Notes: generated from the sequence alone by a model not told the origin. A stretch of 64,000 nucleotides of DNA from Akkermansia muciniphila (GCF_030848305.1 NZ_CP114598.1:124001-188000), one strand, 5' to 3'; shown: positions 26,657 through 35,764, counted from the first letter of the stretch. Numbers and translations: made by a program.

Positions 26657-27907
26657 ATGGAACGGGAAACAGAGGCAAAGGAAAACCTGTGGAGAACCAG
26701 ACTGGATGCCGTCCTGATGCACAGAATATGGGGGTCCCTTATTTTCCTGGGCATTGTTTATATTATTTTCTTTCTGAGCTTCGCTATCGGGGATCCGCTG
26801 GTCAGGCTCATCCAGACGGGCACCCAGCTGTTCAGCGTCTGGGCCTGCCGCATGCTGGAACCGTGGCCCCGCCTGCAATCCCTGCTGGGGGAAGGCGTGG
26901 TAGGCGGCGTGGGCGGAGTACTGGCCTTTCTGCCCAACGTGGTTCTCCTCTTCGGGGCCATTACTGTGTTGGAAAACAGCGGATACATGATGAGGGTTTC
27001 CCGCCTGATGGGCCGCATCATGAAAATCATGGGATTGAACGGCAGCAGCTTTGCCCCCCTCCTGCTGGGATTCGGCTGCTCGGTTCCCGCCATCCTGTCC
27101 ACCAGGAGAATTGAAACGCGCAGCGACCGTCTGGTCACCATCGCCGTGCTGCCCATGATGAGCTGTGCGGGCCGCCTGCCGATCTACATGATGTTCGTCT
27201 CCGCCCTGTTTCCCTCCCGCCTGCAGGCCCCCGTTCTGTTCGGGATTTACGCCAGCGGCGTCCTGCTGGCGCTGTGCTGCGCCCGGCTTCTGAAAAACAC
27301 GCTTTTCAAGGCGCCCCAGAGGGATTCCCTCCACCACATGAAACGCCTGCGCCTCCCCTCCCTGCGGAAGGTGGGCATCTTGATGTGGTCGCGGGCCTTC
27401 ATGTATGTCCGGAAAGCGGGCACCTTCATCCTTGGGGCCTCCATCATCCTGTGGTTCCTGAACACCTACCCCAGGCCGGAAGAAGACACGGCGCCGATAA
27501 ACGCAGCGGCCATGGAACGTTCCTACGCCGGACAAATAGGCCATTGGATGGAACCCGTCACGCAGGTGGCCGGATTTGACTGGAAAATCAATTCCGCCCT
27601 GGTGGGAGCCTTTGCCGCCAAGGAAATCTTCGTCACCCAGATGGGCATCCTCTATGCGGTGGAAGACGGGAATTCGGGCCCGGCGGCCCAGCAGACATTG
27701 AACGCCCGCCTTAAAGCCAGCTACACCCCTCTCCAGGGCATCAGCATCATGATATTCTGCCTGATCGCCCTGCCCTGCATCGGCACCGTTACCGTCGCCA
27801 AAAGGGAAGCGGGCACCTGGTGGTTCGCTCTGGCGCAATTCGGCGGATTGACCCTCCTGGGTTTTGCAACGGCCACGCTGATCTACCAGACAGGGCTCCT
27901 TCTGTAA
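26657..27907 (+). CDS. FeoB-like ferrous iron permease lacking the GTPase domain
   Basis: The 416-residue protein covers only the membrane part of FeoB. The first gate is GVGGVLAFLPN and SGYMMRVSRLM, followed by LGFGCSVPAILSTR (about residue 137, with Ser where FeoB usually has Asn) and SCAGRLPIY. The second gate is AGTFILGASIILWF and GAFAAKEIFVTQMG, then LIALPCIGTV near the end. No N-terminal G domain, no FeoA and no coding space for them lie upstream. It may import ferrous iron or another divalent metal with a separately encoded regulator, or may have lost GTP control. Confidence 0.82.
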   Translation: MERETEAKENLWRTRLDAVLMHRIWGSLIFLGIVYIIFFLSFAIGDPLVRLIQTGTQLFSVWACRMLEPWPRLQSLLGEGVVGGVGGVLAFLPNVVLLFGAITVLENSGYMMRVSRLMGRIMKIMGLNGSSFAPLLLGFGCSVPAILSTRRIETRSDRLVTIAVLPMMSCAGRLPIYMMFVSALFPSRLQAPVLFGIYASGVLLALCCARLLKNTLFKAPQRDSLHHMKRLRLPSLRKVGILMWSRAFMYVRKAGTFILGASIILWFLNTYPRPEEDTAPINAAAMERSYAGQIGHWMEPVTQVAGFDWKINSALVGAFAAKEIFVTQMGILYAVEDGNSGPAAQQTLNARLKASYTPLQGISIMIFCLIALPCIGTVTVAKREAGTWWFALAQFGGLTLLGFATATLIYQTGLLL

Positions 27908-28230
27908 GGGCCAGCCATAAAAAACCGGGAGCAGGACGCGCCGCTGGAACCTTCCCTGTTTTTGCAAGTCGCCCGGGTATCCTTTTCCGTTTCTCCCCGG
28001 GAATCCCTCAGGCAGCCCCGCATTCCTCCGCGGGCCGGAAGGACGATATTCATTTCATCCCATAGCATGGCCGGCCTTTCCCCGGGTCCTTCTCCGTCAA
28101 TCACCGTACCGTATTCTTTCCTGTCCGCGGCAGCGTCCTCAATGTGGAAGATAACGTGGCCGCCTTTGGGGGCTGGATTGACATTGGAGGCTTGCCTCCC
28201 CCCTGTCCTGTTGATGGTTGGCCTCGTCAT
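27883..28230 (-). CDS. Possible small hypothetical protein
   Basis: An open frame of 115 residues, hydrophilic, with GGHVIFHIEDAAADRKEYG near residue 23. It overlaps the end of the FeoB-like gene by about 25 bp on the opposite strand. No family is recognised and no convincing ribosome site is present. It is the best coding candidate in an otherwise empty 480 bp interval. Confidence 0.25.
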   Translation of the reverse strand: MTRPTINRTGGRQASNVNPAPKGGHVIFHIEDAAADRKEYGTVIDGEGPGERPAMLWDEMNIVLPARGGMRGCLRDSRGETEKDTRATCKNREGSSGASCSRFFMAGPYRRSPVW

Positions 28231-28328
28231 CTCCTGCCGCTGCCAGCTTTCAGGCTCTTTAACCCCTAATTCACCCTATTTCAACTATACTGCCCCCTTT
28301 CATCATCACGGTTATCACTTCCACACAT

Positions 28329-28359
28329 AAAAAAAACGGAGGGATTATTTTCCCTCCGG
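28329..28359 (-). terminator. Rho-independent terminator of the TolA-like gene
   Basis: On the minus strand CGGAGGGA pairs with TCCCTCCG around a short AT-rich loop and is followed by a run of T. It lies 27 bp after the stop of the large minus-strand gene. Confidence 0.85.
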
Positions 28360-28385
28360 TTTGCGGATGCGATTGATGAAACCTC

Positions 28386-30695
28386 TTAAATGGTCTTAAT
28401 CACGGAAGACTCGTCATCTTCCCTGTCCTCGGCAGAAGCGGCCTTCTTGGCGGGAACAGGCGTCTTCTTGACCTTTTCCAGAGCCTTTTCCACCGCCGTA
28501 ATCACCTTGTCTTCCCCGGTTTTCTGGCTGGACAACTCATTATAAATCTTTTCCTTGGCCTCATAATCAGCCTTGGCGGCAGCATCGCCGGGGTTGGCCT
28601 TGAACTTGTCCTCCGCCTTGAACAAAGCTTCCTCCGCAGCCTGGAATTTTGGTTCCACCGCGTTTCTCTGGTCTTCCGCCGTCTGCTTGATGCGGCCCAG
28701 CAGGCGAATCACGTACGGGCGGTTGCTGAGCCTCTTGAATGCGGAAACCAGAAACTGGCGGCGTTCGCTCGTTTTGGCATCCGCAATAAGGGGATCAAAC
28801 AACTTGAGCGTGGCGTTGTCATCCCGGTCACGGTCCACGGAAAGTACGCGGAGAATGGAATCATGAGCCTGAGAACGCACCCGTTCATGCAGGGATTCGT
28901 CTTTCCATGCCTTGAACAGGTACGGCACGGCGTCATCCGTATTCCAGTCCCCCCAGGCCGTAATGATGGCAAGCGCCTTTTTGGGATCCTCCTTATAGCT
29001 CTGTTCCATCATGTCCAGCACCTTGGGATCCCCGGTGCGGGCCAGCAGCTTGTAGAGCATTTTAACATTTTCCTCCGGCATGTTTTTCTGATGCTGGAGC
29101 AGTTTGGAGGAAAGAGCCTTGCGCTTGGCCGGAGGAGCTCCGTCAATCAGGTAGCGGGCCGTACGGAAAGCGGAGGAAATCAAATCCGGGGAAGCATCCT
29201 TCTTCTGAAGGATTTCCATAACGTCGTCAAGGTCGTCCAGCTTCATGGCAAAGCGCATGTACTTGAGCACTACGGCCTGCTTGTCCTGGATCTTCTTGTT
29301 CTTGCTGTTGCTGATGGAAGCGTACAGGTCTTTCAGCATATCGCGCATGGCGGGGCTGGAAGACTTGGCCAAGAGGGTCACCATCATGGAATATTTTTCC
29401 TTGCTGTACCTGCCGACATTTTTTTTCATGTCTTCCACCACCTGACGGGCAATATTGTCATCCATCTGGGCCATGATGGAAACCAGGTGGGCGGCTCCGG
29501 GCCAGTTTTCCCTGTTGCCCTTGACTCCCCTCACATTGGCGAGCAGCAAAGCGGCATCCTCGGCATCGGGAACGACTTTCACATCCGGAACGCGGCTGAG
29601 ATTCTTGGAATCAAACAGACGGCTGCGGCCCAGTTTCCCGCCTTCCACTACCAGCGCATTCAGTCGGGCGTTCTCTCCTTCCACCTTTTCTTTCTTGCTG
29701 TTGGTGCTCCAGGCATAAATTCCTACGCCGGCAGCGATGACAACCAGGGCGCATACCCCATAAATAACCCCCCGCAGCAGGGACCTGGATTTATCCACGG
29801 AATCGACCATATCCCGGGCGGATTCCGTTCCGGCGGGAGGCTGAATACCGCCGTCGCCCGCCAGAGGGGCGTCGGCGGCTGGGGAAACTTCTGCGGTATT
29901 GACAGGCTGGGGAACCGCGGCGGGAGACACGGAAGAAGCGGGAGCGGCCCCCACAGGGGTTTTCAACACTTTCAGCTTGGGAACGGCGCTTTCCGGAGCG
30001 GCTACTGGCGGTTTCTCCGCCGCAGCGGGAGCGGCGGCCGTTTTGAAAACTTTCAGTTTGGGAGCGGTGCCCGCTGAAGCGGGTTCCGGAACAGACGGTT
30101 CCGGAGTCTGCACAGCCGCGGGCGCTACCCCTGCGGCCTGGGCCAGGGCAGCGGCCTGGGCCTCTGCCAGGGCTTTCTGGGCCTCCGCCACCTTGGCGAG
30201 GGCATCCTGAATCTGGGCATCCACGGACGGATCAGGCAAGGGGGCGGAAGCGGCTTCCTTTTTCTCCTGTTCCGCCGCAAGGCGCGCTCTTTCCTCTTCA
30301 GCGGCTATACGGGCTGCTTCCTTTTCCGCGGCAATGCGCGCGGCTTCGGCAGCCTCCTGTTCCGCCCTGATTCTGGCGGCTTCCTCCTCGGCAGCTATTC
30401 TTGCCGCCTCCTTTTCTGCGGCGATACGGGCGGCCTCCTGCTCGGCGGCCGCTTTTTCCGCAGCAATCCTGTCCGCCTCCGCCTGTTCCGCTGCACGGCG
30501 GGCGGCTTCCTCCTGTTCCTGAGCCAGCTTGGCCTGCAACTCAGGAGTGAGAAAACGCGGCTTGACAACCTCCACGCCTTCCGCGGCGGGAGAAACAAAT
30601 TTTACCTTGGGCCCAGCTGCGGGGGCTGCCGTTACTAAACGGCGCCGCAGCTTGGGAGGTTCTGGCGAAGACGGAGTTCCTGTCTGATCGGTCAT
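28386..30695 (-). CDS. Large TolA-like coiled-coil membrane protein
   Basis: About 769 residues. A cytoplasmic Pro/Ala-rich start is followed by a long Ala/Glu/Arg coiled coil with repeats such as AARIAAEKE (about 55-150), a flexible region with two copies of PKLKVxKT (xs F and L), one membrane helix (about 310-335, GVIYGVCALVVIAAGVGIY) and a helical repeat-rich C-terminal domain of about 400 residues ending in a Lys-rich tail. The coiled-coil part resembles TolA/IgA-protease-linker sequences, but topology differs because the helix comes after it. No enzyme motif is seen. It may be a scaffold. Function unknown. Confidence 0.7.
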   Translation of the reverse strand: MTDQTGTPSSPEPPKLRRRLVTAAPAAGPKVKFVSPAAEGVEVVKPRFLTPELQAKLAQEQEEAARRAAEQAEADRIAAEKAAAEQEAARIAAEKEAARIAAEEEAARIRAEQEAAEAARIAAEKEAARIAAEEERARLAAEQEKKEAASAPLPDPSVDAQIQDALAKVAEAQKALAEAQAAALAQAAGVAPAAVQTPEPSVPEPASAGTAPKLKVFKTAAAPAAAEKPPVAAPESAVPKLKVLKTPVGAAPASSVSPAAVPQPVNTAEVSPAADAPLAGDGGIQPPAGTESARDMVDSVDKSRSLLRGVIYGVCALVVIAAGVGIYAWSTNSKKEKVEGENARLNALVVEGGKLGRSRLFDSKNLSRVPDVKVVPDAEDAALLLANVRGVKGNRENWPGAAHLVSIMAQMDDNIARQVVEDMKKNVGRYSKEKYSMMVTLLAKSSSPAMRDMLKDLYASISNSKNKKIQDKQAVVLKYMRFAMKLDDLDDVMEILQKKDASPDLISSAFRTARYLIDGAPPAKRKALSSKLLQHQKNMPEENVKMLYKLLARTGDPKVLDMMEQSYKEDPKKALAIITAWGDWNTDDAVPYLFKAWKDESLHERVRSQAHDSILRVLSVDRDRDDNATLKLFDPLIADAKTSERRQFLVSAFKRLSNRPYVIRLLGRIKQTAEDQRNAVEPKFQAAEEALFKAEDKFKANPGDAAAKADYEAKEKIYNELSSQKTGEDKVITAVEKALEKVKKTPVPAKKAASAEDREDDESSVIKTI

Positions 30696-30698
30696 CAT

Positions 30699-31066
30699 GA
30701 TAAAATGGCTGGGAAATTGGGATGATTTTATACGATTCCGCTTCTCCCTGCAACCTCAAAATCCCGGCTGGAGAACGGGCGCGGGAACAGCGGCCGCATC
30801 CGGATCAACAGGAAAATTGCGGAAAAGGCTTCACCCGGGATATAACATGGAAACGCGTTTAAATATCCCTCAATTTCTCCTGCAAAATCATCAAAAAATC
30901 AATCCGTTAGCAATAAAAATCAGGAATAAAGTAAAGAGAACGCGACAGAACTTCAACAACATGCGCCCGTCATTTAAACATCCTCTTAAAAGATATTAAA
31001 ATATATATACTTTTTTCTTGCCAGACCAAAAATAATTGGTTAAGTAAATAATCACTCGTCAACATC
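30699..31066. other. AT-rich intergenic region between divergent genes
   Basis: About 370 bp between the TolA-like gene and the HTH gene. The last 120 bp are strongly AT-rich, with several TATAAT-like stretches near 30990-31010, and probably drive the HTH gene. No gene is recognised. Confidence 0.5.
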
Positions 31067-31447
31067 ATGAATTCCAACGACAGTACCAAAAACAGGAGGC
31101 GCTACACGCCCGAAGAAAAACAATCCGTTCTTGATTTCATTGCTGAACGGAAGACTCAAAACAAAAGGGGCGCCCAGAAAGAAGCCTCCGAACGGTTCGG
31201 CATCAGCACGGTGACCATCTCAAGCTGGATGAAGGCATCCAAGGTCAAGCGCGGCCGTAAACCCGGCACCAAAAATACAGCCGCTCCCAAAGCGCAGCCT
31301 CTCGCAGCCGCCCAGCCCGCCGACCTGCGCCGCCTGGCGGCCGTTCTGGAAGAAATCGCCGAACTTGAAGCCCAGACAGCCAAACTCGACACCCTGCGCG
31401 CTGAAGCGGAGGAACTCAGAAACAGGCTGACTGCCAAGCAGGCCTGA
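31067..31447 (+). CDS. HTH plus coiled-coil DNA-binding protein, transposase-OrfA-like
   Basis: The first 60 residues (RRRYTPEEKQSVLDFIAERK, then FGISTVTISSWMKASKVKRGR) form a helix-turn-helix like the N-terminus of IS3-type OrfA proteins. An Ala/Pro linker and a Leu/Glu coiled coil (about 85-126) follow. No OrfB transposase or inverted repeats are nearby, so it is probably a domesticated regulator rather than a live element. It has its own terminator. Confidence 0.7.
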   Translation: MNSNDSTKNRRRYTPEEKQSVLDFIAERKTQNKRGAQKEASERFGISTVTISSWMKASKVKRGRKPGTKNTAAPKAQPLAAAQPADLRRLAAVLEEIAELEAQTAKLDTLRAEAEELRNRLTAKQA

Positions 31448-31473
31448 TTGCTTTTACCGCTTTCTTTCTCCGG

Positions 31474-31513
31474 AAAACCGGCTTTCCCCAAAACGGGAAG
31501 CCGGTTATTTTCT
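31474..31513 (+). terminator. Rho-independent terminator after the HTH gene
   Basis: AACCGGCTTTCCC pairs with GGGAAGCCGGTT (one bulge) around a short loop, followed by ATTTTC. Located 27 bp after the HTH stop. Confidence 0.8.
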
Positions 31514-31565
31514 TTATGGAGATCGCGCTTGCCCCCCCGGAACAATTCCTTTAATATCCGCCGTT

Positions 31566-33701
31566 GTGACTCAACCCGCCCACATCGTTCCCGCGAGTCA
31601 GTCTGTGGAAGGCATGTATGCCGACTACTTTCTGGATTACGCCTCGTACGTCATTCTGGAACGGGCCGTACCCAAGATTAATGACGGGTTTAAACCTGTG
31701 CAGCGCCGTATTCTGCACGCCATGGACCGCCTGGACGACGGGCGTTATAATAAAGTGGCTAACATCGTGGGAGACACGATGAAATTCCACCCGCACGGCG
31801 ACCGTTCCATTGCAGACGCGCTGGTGGGTCTGGGACAAAAAGGGCTGCTTATCGACACGCAGGGAAACTGGGGCAATATTCTGACAGGCGACCCCGCAGC
31901 GGCCTCCCGCTATATTGAAGCCCGCTTCACCTCCTTTGCGCGTGACGTAGTATTCAGCCCCAAAGTCACGGAATGGCAGCTTTCCTACGACGGCAGGAAC
32001 AAGGAACCGGTCAGCCTCCCCGTCAAATTCCCCCTCCTTCTCGCTCAAGGGGCGGAAGGCATCGCTGTGGGTCTTTCCAGTAAAATTCTCCCCCACAATT
32101 TCAATGAACTGATTGAAGCCTCCATCGCCTACCTGCGCGGCCAGCCCTTCCAGCTTCTGCCGGACTTCCCGACCGGAGGCGTGATGGACGCCACCAACTA
32201 CCGTGACGGGGAACGCGGCACGGGCCGCGTCCGCATCAGGGCGCGCATCCTTACGGAATCGAAAAAACTTCTCCGCATCACGGAAATCCCGTTCGGCGTC
32301 ACCACGGAAATTTTAATTGATTCCATTGTCTCCGCTGCGGAAAAGGGAAAAATTAAAATCGCCCGCATTGAGGACAATACGGCCCAGCATGTGGACATTC
32401 TGGTCCATCTCCCGGCCGGGACGGACCCGGAGCAGACGAGGAAAGCCCTGTTCGCCTTCTCCGCCTGTGAAGTCAGCATCTCCCCGAATGCCTGCGTCAT
32501 TGTGGAGGAAAAACCCAGGTTCATGTGCGTCAGCGACATCCTGCGCTACAACACGGACTCCACCAAGGAAATCCTGCGCCAGGAGCAGGAAATACGCCTC
32601 AGGGAACTGAACGAGGCGTGGCACCAGGCAAGCCTGGAAAAAATATTCATTGAAAACCGCATCTACCTCTCCATTGAAGATTCCGAAACGTGGGAAGACG
32701 TGCTCGGCACCATTGACCGGGAATTGCAGCCGTTTGCATCCCAACTGCGCGCCCCCATTACCAGGGATGACCTGGTGAGGCTGACGGAAATTAAAATCAA
32801 GCGCATTTCCAAATTTGACGCCTTCAAGGCGGACCAGCACATCCGCCAGCTTGAAGAGGACATCGAACAAACGCAGAAGAACCTCAACCAGCTTACCAAA
32901 TTCACTATCCGCTGGTTTGAAGCCCTGCGTAAAAAATACGGCGCCGCCTATCCGCGGAAAACGGAAATTTCCTCCTTCGGTTCCGTAAACCGCGCGCAGG
33001 TGGCCGTGGCCAATGAAACGTTGTATATTGACGAAGAAGGCTTCGCCGGCTACGGCGTCAAGAAGGGGAATCCCGTCTGCAAATGCTCTACGCTGGATGA
33101 CGTGTTGATCATCGACAATGCTGGGGTGCTCAAAATCGTGCGGATTCAGGACAAATTTTTCGCCGGTAAAAATCCCCTTTATATTTCCGTCATCAAAAAA
33201 GGGGATGACCCCGTGTTCAACCTGATCTACCGGGACGGAAAAGACGGCCCCGTGTACGCCAAGCGCTTCCGCATAGGAGGGTTCACCAGGGACAAGGAAT
33301 ATCCGCTCACCCGGGGCGCGAAGGGAACGCGCATCTTCCATTTCTCCGTGCATGAAACGGAAGAAAACAGTTCCCAGATAAGCGTAAACGTTTACCTGAA
33401 AGCCGTTCTGAAACTCCGTAACCTGATCAGGCCCTTCCACTTCGCGGACCTGAGAATCAAGAACCGCGGAGCCCAGGGAAATATCATTACCAGGCATCCT
33501 GTGGAACGCGTCTCCCGCATCATGCCTCCGCCCAGATCCGGAAATGAGGAAACGGAGGGACAAACAACCGCTCCTTCCGCAACAGCGGAACGCCCGGAAA
33601 GCCCCCCCTCCACGGAAACGCTGCATACGGAAACAGCCCCCCATTTGGAGGAACCGCCAGCCGATCCGCCGCTGGAACAGGGCTCCCTGTTTGACTCCTG
33701 A
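31566..33701 (+). CDS. parC: Topoisomerase IV subunit A (ParC-like)
   Basis: A type IIA topoisomerase A subunit of 711 residues. The DNA-cleaving tyrosine is Tyr116 (SRYIEA), and the HPHGD motif lies about 35 residues earlier. The length and C-terminus without a GyrA-box match ParC rather than GyrA. The residue after HPHGD, aligned to quinolone-target Ser83 of E. coli GyrA, is Arg80. An acidic Pro/Glu tail ends the protein. The start is GTG at 31566. ParE is not in this window. Confidence 0.87.
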   Translation: MTQPAHIVPASQSVEGMYADYFLDYASYVILERAVPKINDGFKPVQRRILHAMDRLDDGRYNKVANIVGDTMKFHPHGDRSIADALVGLGQKGLLIDTQGNWGNILTGDPAAASRYIEARFTSFARDVVFSPKVTEWQLSYDGRNKEPVSLPVKFPLLLAQGAEGIAVGLSSKILPHNFNELIEASIAYLRGQPFQLLPDFPTGGVMDATNYRDGERGTGRVRIRARILTESKKLLRITEIPFGVTTEILIDSIVSAAEKGKIKIARIEDNTAQHVDILVHLPAGTDPEQTRKALFAFSACEVSISPNACVIVEEKPRFMCVSDILRYNTDSTKEILRQEQEIRLRELNEAWHQASLEKIFIENRIYLSIEDSETWEDVLGTIDRELQPFASQLRAPITRDDLVRLTEIKIKRISKFDAFKADQHIRQLEEDIEQTQKNLNQLTKFTIRWFEALRKKYGAAYPRKTEISSFGSVNRAQVAVANETLYIDEEGFAGYGVKKGNPVCKCSTLDDVLIIDNAGVLKIVRIQDKFFAGKNPLYISVIKKGDDPVFNLIYRDGKDGPVYAKRFRIGGFTRDKEYPLTRGAKGTRIFHFSVHETEENSSQISVNVYLKAVLKLRNLIRPFHFADLRIKNRGAQGNIITRHPVERVSRIMPPPRSGNEETEGQTTAPSATAERPESPPSTETLHTETAPHLEEPPADPPLEQGSLFDS

Positions 33702-33802
33702 AGCGTTGTGAATCGCTAAAATGGAGACATCCATGCCTGCTGATCCATTTTCGGCTTGCCACAACGGGCCATCTTCTGTAGATATGGGCACCTCATTACC
33801 AT

Positions 33803-33877
33803 GCCGCTTTAGCTCAGTGGTAGAGCACCCGCCTTGTAAGCGGACGGTCGTCAGTTCAAATCTGACAAGCGGCTCCA
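33803..33877 (+). tRNA. tRNA-Thr (anticodon TGT)
   Basis: A complete cloverleaf. The acceptor stem is GCCGCTT with AAGCGGC, the D arm is GCTC-AGTGGTA-GAGC, the anticodon loop CTTGTAA carries TGT, and the T arm is GTCAG-TTCAAAT-CTGAC. The CCA end is encoded. One mismatch (C-A) sits at the top of the anticodon stem. A terminator follows within 5 bp. Confidence 0.95.
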
Positions 33878-33881
33878 TCAT

Positions 33882-33912
33882 AACCCGCTCAAGGTCAACC
33901 CTTGAGCGGGTT
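33882..33912 (+). terminator. Terminator after tRNA-Thr
   Basis: AACCCGCTCAAGG pairs with CCTTGAGCGGGTT around a small loop. It begins 5 bp after the CCA end. The flanking sequence has only a weak T-run. Confidence 0.8.
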
Positions 33913-34217
33913 GCTTATTGTCAGGCGGGCGTCATTGGCCGTTCCCGCGAATTCCGGCGTGCCGCTTTTTAACGTTCATTATTCGTTAATATTTCCAGCG
34001 GAATGCAGCAGCAGACGGAAATAAAGCAGATGCAACATCTGGCATGAGAACCATTCCACTCACGGCCATATCCGTCAGCTTCCAGCAGCGAAGGGTCACT
34101 CCACTTTTGGAGCGGTAAGGAGGTTCCGTTGGCAACAACGCCGCCTCAGGAAGCCGTTTTCCCCCTTGAATACGCCTTTATTGCCGTTCCGCCCAACTGA
34201 AACCATGATTCGACCCA

Positions 34218-34799
34218 ATGAACACTACAGAAAGAACCATGGCTGCGGCCACCCTGCGCCTGGAAGACAGCCGCGTCACCGGGCCGGATTCCCTGCGCGT
34301 TTCCCGCCTTCCCGCCGCCGACAAGGGCGGCAAGTGGGAGATTTGCGGCATTTGCGACGGTATTGAACCGTCCGTGTTTAACAGATTGAAGGCCCTGCTG
34401 GATGCCGGAAGACGTGAAGAGGCCTGGGAAGGTTGTCTCCAGTACGTGCTGGATAATACCGCCGCCGTGCGTTCCTGGCTGGGTTCCGCCGCTTATCCTG
34501 GCGTTGAATTCATCCTGCGGGATCATTTTTTCAATTCCGGGAGCAGGAATACCGGGAAGATTTTGCAGCGCGCTCTGAATGTCCACGGAGCCGGTCTCAC
34601 GGTGGACGGGATTCCGGGAAAACAAACCCGTCAGATGCTGCAAACCGTTCTCGCCCGGACTGGAGAGTCCGCGTTTCTTTCCACTCTCTATGAACAGCGC
34701 AAGTCATTTTACCATTCTTGCAAACAGTTTCCCGTGTTCGGCACAGGCTGGCTGAACCGCAGCAATGAGGCGTACCGGTTCGCACAATCCCTGGTTTAG
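34218..34799 (+). CDS. GH108-like peptidoglycan hydrolase / peptidoglycan-binding protein
   Basis: The C-terminal part (about residues 110-193) matches the peptidoglycan-binding half of phage-type GH108 lysozymes: FNSGSRNTGKILQRALNV, LTVDGIPGKQT and FPVFGTGWLNR. The N-terminal part keeps a GGKWEICGICDG stretch where the catalytic EGGY/YGI region is expected, but the catalytic Glu is not in its usual place. It has no signal peptide, as in phage endolysins. It stands after tRNA-Thr and converges with three small genes. Confidence 0.65.
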   Translation: MNTTERTMAAATLRLEDSRVTGPDSLRVSRLPAADKGGKWEICGICDGIEPSVFNRLKALLDAGRREEAWEGCLQYVLDNTAAVRSWLGSAAYPGVEFILRDHFFNSGSRNTGKILQRALNVHGAGLTVDGIPGKQTRQMLQTVLARTGESAFLSTLYEQRKSFYHSCKQFPVFGTGWLNRSNEAYRFAQSLV

Positions 34800-34889
34800 G
34801 GGGAACCTGCAAAAAACTCCCGGAAAAGGAGGGCAGGAGAATTCAACCATCGTTGCGGCAACCTGCTTCCATGACATCCGGGCAAGGAA

Positions 34890-34927
34890 AAGCCTCCGTG
34901 CAGACATCCGCACGGAGGCTTCCTTTT
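34890..34927 (+). terminator. Bidirectional terminator between convergent genes
   Basis: AAGCCTCCGTGC pairs perfectly with GCACGGAGGCTT around an 8-base loop, with CCTTTT after it on the plus strand and TTTTCC on the minus strand. It sits between the GH108-like gene and the minus-strand gene ending at 34939, which supports both as real. Confidence 0.88.
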
Positions 34928-34938
34928 CATCAACAGGA

Positions 34939-35322
34939 TCAGGAAAACGCCCCGCCTCCCACAAACACTCCCAGCAGACGGCAAAACCGGGAAGCAGGCA
35001 ATTTTACCAATCTACCGTCCCCCCGCTTGCCATGCTGGGTCAGAATCCAGGGCAGGGAAAAAATCTCCCGTTCATAAGCCAGCAACTCCCGTACATCTCC
35101 CGCCAGGAAATGGAGATGCCAGGCATCACACCGGCCCGGTTCAAACCGGAATCGGACATCGACAATCTTTCCGAAAGGCGCGGAGGAATCCACCCTGCGC
35201 GCCATCAGGACAAGTTTGGGAGTACGGATATAGACATCCTGGAAGCGTCCGTCCTCCTCCATTTCCTCCACCTTCCGGCCTGCAGCCAAATAATAGGAGG
35301 CGGCGGCAAATAAAGCGTTCAT
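34939..35322 (-). CDS. Hypothetical protein, small
   Basis: A 127-residue product that starts with a short helical segment (MNALFAAASYYLAAG) and contains FRFEPGRCDAWHLHFLAGD in its middle. It could be a soluble phage-type accessory, but no family is recognised. It is the third of three small minus-strand genes after the tRNA and terminates at the bidirectional hairpin. Confidence 0.55.
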   Translation of the reverse strand: MNALFAAASYYLAAGRKVEEMEEDGRFQDVYIRTPKLVLMARRVDSSAPFGKIVDVRFRFEPGRCDAWHLHFLAGDVRELLAYEREIFSLPWILTQHGKRGDGRLVKLPASRFCRLLGVFVGGGAFS

Positions 35323-35437
35323 AACCAGATTTTATGCCATCACATCCGCCCTGGGCGCTGAATTGATCCCCCCGGAACGGCTCCTGAAAAGCCGTTTTTC
35401 CTGAAAACGCCGGGGCAAAAGATTGGACGGCGCCTAG

Positions 35438-35764
35438 TCACTTGCCCTGCCGGACTTTCCGGATAACCGGAGGGATCTCCGTTTTCGGCTGTTTCTGGAA
35501 GTAGGACAGATGCCCCGGTTCCAGCACCAGGCAGGAGCCGTCCCCGCATATCCGTGCCCGCTCCGCAGTCACGTCTACGGTATGCCCGCAGCCGGAGAGG
35601 AGGGAGGACGCCGCATAAGCCGCTCCGGTCAGAACCACCCACAAGAGCCGTTCCCACCAGGTCAGTCCGGGGCGGGTTCCGCTTTTTTCATAAGCGTCTT
35701 TCATGCCCTGTTTTCCTGCTTCCAGAGCTGCTTTCTTTTGTTCTTCCGTCAAATTGAGTTTCAT
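35438..35764 (-). CDS. Small membrane protein with lipobox-like site
   Basis: The 108-residue protein has a charged N-terminus (about 1-35), one hydrophobic helix (about 36-58, ending SSLLSGC, a lipobox-like LSGC), and a soluble C-terminal half with a CGDGSC stretch. This layout could suit a spanin-like or holin-associated membrane protein. It overlaps the upstream 42-codon frame by 4 bp (ATGA). No family is recognised. Confidence 0.55.
   Translation of the reverse strand: MKLNLTEEQKKAALEAGKQGMKDAYEKSGTRPGLTWWERLLWVVLTGAAYAASSLLSGCGHTVDVTAERARICGDGSCLVLEPGHLSYFQKQPKTEIPPVIRKVRQGK

Noticed and set aside
27962-28330. 122-residue plus-strand frame after the FeoB-like gene
   Set aside because: It is low in protein-like features, overlaps a terminator and a better minus-strand frame.
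33803-33877. tRNA-Thr 3-prime end as an attachment site
   Set aside because: I found no second copy of the tRNA end and no integrase, so integration is not demonstrated.
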